Virus record (IMG/VR): IMGVR_UViG_3300027985_000286
Coordinates: 1-64,000 of that record
Length of the DNA stretch: 64,000 bases
Source of the DNA: a virus
Strand: one strand, 5' to 3'
The first letter of the stretch is position 1. Every line of letters begins with the position of its first letter. Below the pieces are notes generated by a model. That model ran no database searches. It was not told the DNA's origin and saw nothing but the letters and a program-made list of their open reading frames with translations. The position numbers and the translations under genes are program-made. This document shows, one piece after another, positions 57,654-64,000 of this stretch.

Positions 57654-58504
57654 TAAGCACAAGCGAGATTCTCAATGACATCAAGCTTAACGGTATTGCT
57701 AGGAAGAACCGGTTCCTGGTAGAAATCCAGATACCGGACAAGGTTGTTGAAGCTGCAGCTGCCAAAGGCGTTAAGGTAGACAGTAGAACCTTATCTCTGA
57801 GATGTTACAGCACACAGCTTCCACCGAAATCTATTGCCAGCACTGATGTTAAGATTGGTGGTGTTAACCAGAAGATTCCTTACAGCAGAACCTTTGATGA
57901 TGTGACCATGACGTTTCTCATTGAGCGCAACATGAACACTAAGAAGGTTTTTGATATTTGGCAAGATGTGATCGCCCCTAATGACTTCGGGCATGTTGCC
58001 TATGCTGACGATATCTCAACAACTGTCTCGGTTAGCCATATCACGAACACAGATACGATTGAGTACACTCTATTCCTAAAGAAGGCATACCCAATTATCG
58101 TTAACTCACTGGATTATGCCAACGACGACAACGAGAGCTACCAGGCTCTAGGCGTTACGTGGACATTTAGAACTGTATCCTCTACAATGGACTCCAAGGA
58201 GACTAAGCTAACCACGCTACCTTCATTCGATGTATTCAATAAGGACGGGTTTACTGTTGCATCTGTGATGGAGTTTACCAACCAGCTGGCTAGCTTCAAC
58301 CTTCAAGGAGAGGCTCTCCTGTGGTACCAGAAGGCAGATAACTTTGTGGGAGGGTTCACCGGTGGTTACGGCATAAACAGCATTGGTTCTCTTGTTAAGA
58401 GGATGGAGTTTTCTGTTACCAATAACATCAGGTTCCTAGAATCTGATAGAGCTAAAATCACAACCGCTATCAGCTCTCTTAAGAGCAAGCTTGGTATCAA
58501 TTAA
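57650..58504 (+). CDS. 54: Baseplate tail-tube initiator gp54-like (284 aa)
   Basis: GTG start. Tail-tube fold pattern: a LPPKSIASTDVKIGGVNQKIPY-type loop, FDDVTMTFLIERNM strand, and a late KAYPIIVNSL strand. Closest by layout to gp54 of T4-like phages (with gp48 nearby). Confidence 0.7.
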   Translation: MISTSEILNDIKLNGIARKNRFLVEIQIPDKVVEAAAAKGVKVDSRTLSLRCYSTQLPPKSIASTDVKIGGVNQKIPYSRTFDDVTMTFLIERNMNTKKVFDIWQDVIAPNDFGHVAYADDISTTVSVSHITNTDTIEYTLFLKKAYPIIVNSLDYANDDNESYQALGVTWTFRTVSSTMDSKETKLTTLPSFDVFNKDGFTVASVMEFTNQLASFNLQGEALLWYQKADNFVGGFTGGYGINSIGSLVKRMEFSVTNNIRFLESDRAKITTAISSLKSKLGIN

Positions 58505-58516
58505 GGAGATGACTAC

Positions 58517-59260
58517 ATGGCATTGCCCAAACTAAAGGTTCCTGTTTCTAGACTGAAGTCTATGGATGGAAAGGTGACCTATACTATTCGTCCTTTCTCT
58601 AACAAAGAACAGAACATTCTGCTCATGGCCAAGGAGTCGGTTAAGGCTTCTACTGACAAGCGTCAGGCTATGAAAGCTGTGGTAGAGTCAATGGAACAGG
58701 TAATCGGTAACTGCTTGATTGATGCAAATATTGATGACATTCCTTGGTATGACTTCCAGTTTCTGATGATTGAGATTCGTAAGATTAGCGTAGATAATAT
58801 CTCTAAACTCAGCTTCAAGTGCACTAGCACCAAGGAAGACGGTAGCAAGTGCAACACACCTTATACCATCGGTGTCAACTTAGATAAGATTGAGGTTGTA
58901 GGCAAGGTCCCAGAGACTAAAGATGATAGAGTTATTGATATTGACGGTAACGTGAGCGCGTACATGAGGCATCCTACTTTCAAGATGTTCAAGTCAATCT
59001 ACCTCGATGACTTGAACGAGTATAATGCTCTACGCATGTTCATTGAGTACGTGTTTGATAAGGAAGGCAACATATACCCAATGGCTGAAGCAACAGATCA
59101 AGAGCTTGAAGAATTCTTGGAAGATGCCGGTCCAAACATGAAAAAGATCCAAGACTGGATTGAGTCTGCGCCCAAGCCGTATTACCGACTTGAATATACT
59201 TGCAGAGGGTGTGGAAACAAAAAGGTAATTGAGCTGAGGACCCCCGACGATTTTTTTTAA
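58517..59260 (+). CDS. 26: Baseplate hub / tail chaperone gp26-like (247 aa)
   Basis: T4 gp26-type protein: N-terminal strand region, FSNKEQNILLMAKES helix, PWYDFQFLMIEIRKIS and two Cys-pair regions near the middle and C-terminus. Ends ...DDFF at a T8 run. Gene position before the tape measure and the frameshift site suggest that it also serves as a tail assembly chaperone. Confidence 0.75.
   Translation: MALPKLKVPVSRLKSMDGKVTYTIRPFSNKEQNILLMAKESVKASTDKRQAMKAVVESMEQVIGNCLIDANIDDIPWYDFQFLMIEIRKISVDNISKLSFKCTSTKEDGSKCNTPYTIGVNLDKIEVVGKVPETKDDRVIDIDGNVSAYMRHPTFKMFKSIYLDDLNEYNALRMFIEYVFDKEGNIYPMAEATDQELEEFLEDAGPNMKKIQDWIESAPKPYYRLEYTCRGCGNKKVIELRTPDDFF
59251..59257 (+). other. Candidate -1 ribosomal frameshift site (T TTT TTT)
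   Basis: GAT TTT TTT TAA: a T8 run at the stop. Slipping -1 opens the frame LTLLSHES and runs without a stop into the 56-aa ORF. A small stem (AGCATG/CGTGCT, 59278-59293) lies downstream. Transcript slippage on T8 is an alternative route. Confidence 0.6.
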
Positions 59261-59280
59261 CACTGCTCAGTCATGAGAGC

Positions 59281-59451
59281 ATGATTTCGTGCTTCAAGGT
59301 TAACCTCTCACTGAAGAAGCATGGATTCTCTATTACTGAGTTGGATGATATGATGCCTTTTGAAAGAGATGCCTACTTCCTCTTGATTGAGCAAGAGATA
59401 AACGAGAAGAACAGCAAGAATAAGAATAACAAGGCTTTCGATATAGGATAA
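59281..59451 (+). CDS. Small ORF fused by frameshift to gp26-like protein (56 aa)
   Basis: Begins with ATG but has no good ribosome site, and lies in the -1 frame from gp26. Content (LKKHGFSITELDDMMPFERD, then helix) resembles the second part of tail chaperones upstream of tape-measure genes. A fused product would be about 311 aa. Confidence 0.6.
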   Translation: MISCFKVNLSLKKHGFSITELDDMMPFERDAYFLLIEQEINEKNSKNKNNKAFDIG

Positions 59452-59455
59452 TGTA

Positions 59456-61336
59456 ATGGCAACAAACAGCAAAGATACAGACGTTCCACGTCAAGATATG
59501 GTTGACGAGAAGAACGCGAACATTACTCAATCCAAACTAGGCCAGTTCCTAAGCAGGGCTAGAGCAATCCAAGTTGCGCTAGATGTACGCCTTAAGCAAG
59601 GTGATGAGCTAGTTCAGTTCTTGCAGAAGAAGTTAGAGGATAATCTCAAGGCTCAGCTAACAGATAGTCTGGTTATTCGTCGCCAGTCTGTTAGAGAAAT
59701 GAGGACTATTAAAAATCAGATCTACCAAGGAAACCTTTCTCTATCCGAAAAGAACAGGGACGTGTTTGCTGGACTCTACAATAGAGCCATTGAAGAATCG
59801 GTAAAGAGTAACAGCATCCTTGCCAAGACCGCTAGCGATTTTGTCTCGAGCGTTAAGGGCAACCTTCCGTCGATGGACACAATATTGTCTGCCGTGTCGG
59901 TTGCTAACCCTGTTGTTGGTTTTGGATTGAGGCTGACAAAGGACCTGATTGGTAGCGCAAGGAACAGAAAGAGAGCATTTGAAGAAGAGCGTAAGAAGAC
60001 ACTTGAGAACCTAGAGGATGAGGCTAGGAAGACTAGCCTAGAGGACAAAGCTGCACAAAAGCAGCTTGACAATGAAGAGGCCCAAGAAGAAAAGGATAAG
60101 AAGGGTGACGGTGATATTGTCACCATGTCCGATAAATCTGTCAGTGACCTAAACGCACCTTCAGACGAGTGGCTCCAAAAGATTTACACGTCAATAGAGC
60201 AGATTAAAGAGCATACTCTTGATTTGCTAGGCAGACCGGAAGACATCAAGACTGACGATCCCCTAGATCTTCTAAGAGAGTCGCTACAGAACGATGGTAC
60301 AGTTAAGATTGATACTGCAGACCTCCTAAATGCTCAGGAAGACCTTAAGGGAGAGATTGAAAAGGTAGCGGACAACACGGGTGACATTCTCAGTATTAAC
60401 GAGGAGGAGCAACGTGATAACGAATCAGAAAGACTTCAGACCATCGAAGACAAGAGGGAAGATAAGTCGCTTGGGGTGGGCACAGAGAAGATCGCAGAAG
60501 AGGGCAAAGGGAAACTTGGGTCTATTGTATCTGGCATCACAGGAATGCTTCTGGGTCGCGGTGGCCTCGGTATGCTCTTGGGTCTTGCTGGTGCTATCAT
60601 TGGCACTATCATTTCTGTATTGACAGGCTTTGTTGGTCTAGCTGCATACATCCCTGGTATCGCTGTAGTTGGTGCGGCTTTTGCTGCAGCTAAGTCATTC
60701 TTTGACGGGTGGACAGATGCGGCTGCGATTCTTGGAAAACCAGAGAACCAGATTGACTTCGGCGATAAAATTGCTGCTGGTCTCGGTTCTATTGGTGGTT
60801 TGGTTGGTAGTCTCCTTGATATGATTACGTCTGCGTTTGGTTTTGACACTAACCTAGAGGAAGGAATCAAAGATTTCAGCGCCAAGTTTGTAGCAGAGTT
60901 GATTGATGACGTTGAGAGTCTTCTAAAATCTGCTGTTAGCGGTGCGACAGAGTTCTTTGGCAAGCTAGGTGAAACCATTGATAAGGTAATCGAATGGGCT
61001 AAAGAAAAGACCAAAGAGTACCTGCCGGATTTCATGTATGACTGGATGTGGGGCAACTCAAGCGATGTCAACATTGGAGAAGGGTTTACTCCTGGTGGGA
61101 GTGATGTGCAGATGGGAGAGGTTGCACCTTCTGCTAGGGTGTCTAGAGCAGAGGCGCTCAACAGCGCAGTTGAAAGAGCTAAAGCCCAAGGAGCGGCCGT
61201 GCCTACTGTAGTGGCACCCAGCCAGACTACAGTCGACAACTCTAGAAGCACTGTGATCAATGTTCCTAGGAGTGTGCGCAACGACGACAGGACTCTAGAC
61301 AGAATAGAGCGCCAGACTGCGAATGGCGGCTGGTAG
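59456..61336 (+). CDS. 29: Tape measure / baseplate hub gp29-like (626 aa)
   Basis: Long helical N-terminal half, an acidic coiled region (170-320), then a hydrophobic Gly-rich stretch (about 365-425, GMLLGRGGLGMLLGLAG in parts) and an amphipathic C-terminal part. Typical tape-measure layout; T4 gp29 is 590 aa. Placed after the gp26-frameshift pair. Confidence 0.8.
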   Translation: MATNSKDTDVPRQDMVDEKNANITQSKLGQFLSRARAIQVALDVRLKQGDELVQFLQKKLEDNLKAQLTDSLVIRRQSVREMRTIKNQIYQGNLSLSEKNRDVFAGLYNRAIEESVKSNSILAKTASDFVSSVKGNLPSMDTILSAVSVANPVVGFGLRLTKDLIGSARNRKRAFEEERKKTLENLEDEARKTSLEDKAAQKQLDNEEAQEEKDKKGDGDIVTMSDKSVSDLNAPSDEWLQKIYTSIEQIKEHTLDLLGRPEDIKTDDPLDLLRESLQNDGTVKIDTADLLNAQEDLKGEIEKVADNTGDILSINEEEQRDNESERLQTIEDKREDKSLGVGTEKIAEEGKGKLGSIVSGITGMLLGRGGLGMLLGLAGAIIGTIISVLTGFVGLAAYIPGIAVVGAAFAAAKSFFDGWTDAAAILGKPENQIDFGDKIAAGLGSIGGLVGSLLDMITSAFGFDTNLEEGIKDFSAKFVAELIDDVESLLKSAVSGATEFFGKLGETIDKVIEWAKEKTKEYLPDFMYDWMWGNSSDVNIGEGFTPGGSDVQMGEVAPSARVSRAEALNSAVERAKAQGAAVPTVVAPSQTTVDNSRSTVINVPRSVRNDDRTLDRIERQTANGGW

Positions 61337-61347
61337 AGCGCGATACG

Positions 61348-61353
61348 TAAATA
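61348..61353 (+). promoter_or_regulatory. Late promoter TAAATA before gene 48
   Basis: CGTAAATAGTAG, 12 bases after the tape-measure stop and 62 before the gp48 start. Confidence 0.5.
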
Positions 61354-61414
61354 GTAGCATTGCTAGTACACGTCAGAAAAAGAACCGCTTAGAACGCGTC
61401 TTAGAGGGTCACAG

Positions 61415-62311
61415 GTGGCTAACCAAACACAAGCACTAAACGATAAGGCTAAGAGAAACCCTTACCTGAAGACCTCACTCAAGTATCCTTTGGACGTTGA
61501 GACTGAAGGGCAAGGTCATATCATTCTATTCAACATCAATGTGGTGTCTGGTACTAAGTTTGCAAACACCACATCCAATATCCAGAATCCAGGACCTGTA
61601 GTTCAAAGACCAGGATCTAACTCCCTAAGGTCTAGAACGTCCCTGGATAGGAACACAAAGCGAATTGACACGTCGATTGCTTTGCACTTACCTCTCAACC
61701 TTACCTTCAACTACATGCAGGATTGGAGCGAGAGTGAGATGGGTGCTGCAGCTAGAGCATACGACTTCGTCTCTAACTGGGACCAGCTTACCTTATCTCA
61801 GGTGTGGGAGTCGTTCAAGACAAGTGGTGGTAACATCCTTGCGAGTATGCTCCAGCAGCTAAGCCCTATCAATGCAAGAGACTTGCTAGATTTCGAACGG
61901 GGTCAGATTAAGAACCCGTACAAAGAGCTTCTCTTCGGTGGTACTAAGAACCGCGCGTTTAACTTTCAGTTCAAGTTCACACCAAGGAACGCAGAAGAGA
62001 CAAAGCAGGTAAAAGATATCTGCAAACAGTTCAAGCTACACCAGGCGCCAGAGTTTGTTGGAACTCTCGGTAACGCATATATCTTATACCCGTCAGAGTT
62101 TGATATTAGTTTCATTAAGAAAGATGGTACGAGGAATGAATGGATTAACAAGATATCAACGTGTGCGCTAACAAGCTGCGAGATTATATACGGAGATGAG
62201 GGAGGGTATCAAATCCATGAAGACGAGTCTCCGGTAGAGATCGCACTGAATCTTGCGTTCATGGAAATGGAAGCTTTGTCCAAGGCAAGAATTGAGCAGG
62301 AGGACTTCTAA
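61415..62311 (+). CDS. 48: Baseplate tail-tube cap gp48
   Basis: GTG start behind AGAGGG. LKYPLDVETEGQGHIILFNI, ALHLPLNLTFNYMQDW, NPYKELLFGG and NFQFKFTPRNAEE match gp48 in order (quoted in short blocks). 298 aa. Stops at the next start (1-base overlap). Confidence 0.85.
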   Translation: MANQTQALNDKAKRNPYLKTSLKYPLDVETEGQGHIILFNINVVSGTKFANTTSNIQNPGPVVQRPGSNSLRSRTSLDRNTKRIDTSIALHLPLNLTFNYMQDWSESEMGAAARAYDFVSNWDQLTLSQVWESFKTSGGNILASMLQQLSPINARDLLDFERGQIKNPYKELLFGGTKNRAFNFQFKFTPRNAEETKQVKDICKQFKLHQAPEFVGTLGNAYILYPSEFDISFIKKDGTRNEWINKISTCALTSCEIIYGDEGGYQIHEDESPVEIALNLAFMEMEALSKARIEQEDF

Positions 62312-62781
62312 TGAGCTACTTCTTACCCTTTCCGATGGTAAGCTTTGACGGTACACAAATGCCGGACATTACTGTCTCAACTATCATTTCTAGTTACGGC
62401 AGAGATAGCTTCTTTGAGTATACGGTCCAAGACGATGAAACCCCTGAGATGCTAGCTCATAGGCTGTACCGTAATTCTGAGTATGCTAGCTTTATTCTCA
62501 TGATGAATGATATTGTTGACCCTTACGAAGAGTGGCCTCTTAATTCAGAGGCTCTCAACCAAGTTGTTGCAGATAACTACATTGACCCCTACAGTATTCA
62601 CCACTACGAAACTCTGATGGGAAACATTGTCTCAGAGACCTACCCAGAGTTTGACCGTATTCCTGTTACCAACTTAGAGTACGAGACTAGGAAGAACGAT
62701 GCTAAGAGAGATATCTTCCTGCTGGTTCCAGACTTAATTGCTTCTTTTGCCGAGCAGCATAAGGCTCTTCTGAAGGTGTAG
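62311..62781 (+). CDS. 53: Baseplate wedge gp53
   Basis: FFEYTVQDDETPEMLAHRLY resembles a LysM-like wedge pattern of gp53, followed by LMMNDIVDPYEEWPL. 156 aa (T4: 196). Position after gp48 supports the call. Confidence 0.78.
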   Translation: MSYFLPFPMVSFDGTQMPDITVSTIISSYGRDSFFEYTVQDDETPEMLAHRLYRNSEYASFILMMNDIVDPYEEWPLNSEALNQVVADNYIDPYSIHHYETLMGNIVSETYPEFDRIPVTNLEYETRKNDAKRDIFLLVPDLIASFAEQHKALLKV

Positions 62782-62782
62782 T

Positions 62783-64000
62783 ATGAACGAAATCCAGCAA
62801 GACAGAAAGTTTAGAGGTCAGTATACCATATCTAAGGTGTCTTTGATCACGCACCAAGGAGTTGAAGCTGACCTGCTGCATGTCTTTACTGAAATCAACA
62901 TATACGAAGACATCTTCTCAACCTCTCTGTCTGGTAATATCTCAATATACGATTCAATCAACCTGATTTCGAATTTACCAATCGTGGGTGGCGAAACACT
63001 AGAGCTTGAGTGGTCTACGTCAGCCAAAGAAGATACCCCTATTAAGAAAACCATGGTTGTGCATCGTATTGGTGACAAGATACCTCAGAAAGAACGTGTG
63101 CGCTCTTACACGCTATACTTCGTTACCCCAGAAGCCTTCATGAACCAACAGGTTCAGCTGATTAAGTCATATACGGGTACGCCATCCAAGATCATTGAAG
63201 ACATCTTTTACAAAGACGCGTTTCCTGATACAACCAAGCCTATTGTTGTTGAGAAGACAAAGAACATTCATTCTCTTGTATCCTGTCACTGGAACCCGTT
63301 TAAGGCGTTTACGTACCTAGCCAAGAGAGCAGTATCAATCGAAGGTAAAACTGCGTACCTGTTTTACGAGAGTCTGTATGGGTTTAATTTTAGATCTCTT
63401 GAGACGTTGTTTGAGCAAGAACCTTCTGTCAAGTACCAAAGAATCCTTGCAGTCAACGCCAACAATTTTAGCTCTGATGAGTTCAAGGAACGATTTAGCC
63501 ACGTAGAGTCTTTCTTGATTGGTGAGAGCGGACAGGTACTGGACATGGTGAACAGAGGTGCCTTTGGTCATACATGGGTGTATGTTGATGTATTCAACAA
63601 ACGCATTGATAAGAAACCCTACGTGTACGATTCAGACTTTAATAAGACCAAGCACGTAGAACAATACCCCTTCTATCCAGATAACGTTCAGTGGTTAGGT
63701 GACGAGAAGTCAAATAGGTACATGAGTGTGATTCACCCAGGGTCTACAATCGCCAACAATACGATGGCTGGTCAACTCCAGTATGGAAAACGATTGGCAA
63801 TCCTTAACCAGTTGTCTATGGTTGAAGAAACTATTGAAGTGGCAGGTGACAGTGAAATGTTCGTCGGCAACGTTGCTGAGTTCGACCCACCATCACCAGA
63901 GAGTATGGATACCCAATTCAAGAGAGAGCGGTACTACTCTGGTAAATCTTTGGTGACTGCAATCAGACACCAGTTGACTAAGACAGGCTACAAGATGTTT
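62783..64000 (+). CDS. 27: Baseplate hub-like protein, gp27-type (partial, 406+ aa)
   Basis: Runs open to the window end. YTISKVSLITHQGVEADLL, IFSTSLSGNISIYDSINLI (in parts), then HSLVSCHWNPFKAFTYLAKRAVS, and PGSTIANNTMAGQLQYG: patterns of T4-like hub proteins. Only the N-terminal 406 residues can be seen, so gp27 is the best of a few possible hub names. Confidence 0.65.
   Translation, partial: MNEIQQDRKFRGQYTISKVSLITHQGVEADLLHVFTEINIYEDIFSTSLSGNISIYDSINLISNLPIVGGETLELEWSTSAKEDTPIKKTMVVHRIGDKIPQKERVRSYTLYFVTPEAFMNQQVQLIKSYTGTPSKIIEDIFYKDAFPDTTKPIVVEKTKNIHSLVSCHWNPFKAFTYLAKRAVSIEGKTAYLFYESLYGFNFRSLETLFEQEPSVKYQRILAVNANNFSSDEFKERFSHVESFLIGESGQVLDMVNRGAFGHTWVYVDVFNKRIDKKPYVYDSDFNKTKHVEQYPFYPDNVQWLGDEKSNRYMSVIHPGSTIANNTMAGQLQYGKRLAILNQLSMVEETIEVAGDSEMFVGNVAEFDPPSPESMDTQFKRERYYSGKSLVTAIRHQLTKTGYKMF

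Noticed and set aside
60436-61281. 281-aa antisense ORF inside the tape measure
   Set aside because: Opposes a clear tape-measure protein; low-complexity Ser/Pro/Ala translation without known motifs.
1-64000. Prophage/integration module
   Set aside because: No integrase, repressor/antirepressor pair or att-like repeats seen. Gene content is that of a virulent T4-type phage.
1-64000. CRISPR array or mobile elements
   Set aside because: No evenly spaced direct repeats and no transposase, homing endonuclease or intein in gp43, NrdJ, gp44 or gp41.

Overview
The window is a contiguous segment of a large T4-superfamily myovirus genome that infects a Gram-negative bacterium. The diagnosis rests on a nearly complete T4-type core read directly from the translations: gp32, gp33, gp59, gp4, DenV, UvsX, gp41, gp43, gp44/62/45, RegA, gp46/47, gp55, DexA, DsbA and the baseplate/tail genes gp54, gp26, gp29, gp48 and gp53. 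Overlapping spanins with a lipobox point to a Gram-negative host. The split class II ribonucleotide reductase has the NrdJa/NrdJb layout known from Pseudomonas. The host genus cannot be fixed from the sequence.

Layout. 1-3240 (+): small early genes, a DUF2325-like protein and PhoH. 3238-5133 (-): first beta-helix tailspike. 5223-7188 (+): tightly packed small early genes ending at a perfect 19-bp hairpin. 7268-13246 (-): DHFR, MazG-like, RyR-domain and membrane proteins, gp32, gp59, gp33, a PD-(D/E)XK exonuclease and DenV. 13300-19867 (+): gp4, small early genes including one paralogous family, a 676-aa DUF2135-like protein with its 137-aa partner, and three two-helix membrane proteins. 19844-24534 (-): spanins, two short proteins with T4-like capsid-targeting N-termini, a second tailspike and its structural neighbours. 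24714-30540 (-): DsbA, QueD, a macro domain, a CAU tRNA, a ParB-like protein with a capsid-targeting N-terminus, and NrdJab. 30586-56610 (-): one long replication/recombination/nucleotide-metabolism block. 56611-56984: an AT-rich non-coding switch region. 56985-64000 (+): late tail and baseplate genes, the last one cut by the window end.

The most interesting content is a predicted DNA hypermodification system. FolE, QueD, QueE and QueC form a complete route from GTP to preQ0, and a DpdA-type transglycosylase would exchange it into DNA. Between FolE/DpdA and QueC sit an actinobacterial-type myo-inositol-1-phosphate synthase, a GT4 glycosyltransferase and, flanking QueC, two HAD phosphatases. 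The glycosyltransferase and DpdA end in nearly identical heptapeptides (TLDSLFD and SLDDLFD) that resemble T4 sliding-clamp-binding tails. This suggests that both enzymes ride on the gp45 clamp and modify DNA at or behind the fork. An inositol or glycosyl decoration of a 7-deazaguanine is an inference, not something the sequence proves.

Other points: a probable programmed -1 frameshift on a T8 run at the end of the gp26-like gene, just upstream of the tape measure; a two-gene RNA repair cassette (kinase + calcineurin-type phosphatase, plus an Rnl1-like ligase); three candidates for encapsidated, co-injected proteins; T4-style late promoters with a TAAATA core; and recurring host-like early promoters whose -35 region often reads TTGCATCTT. 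No integrase, transposase, homing endonuclease, intein or CRISPR array was seen. Manually placed small sites may be off by one base.
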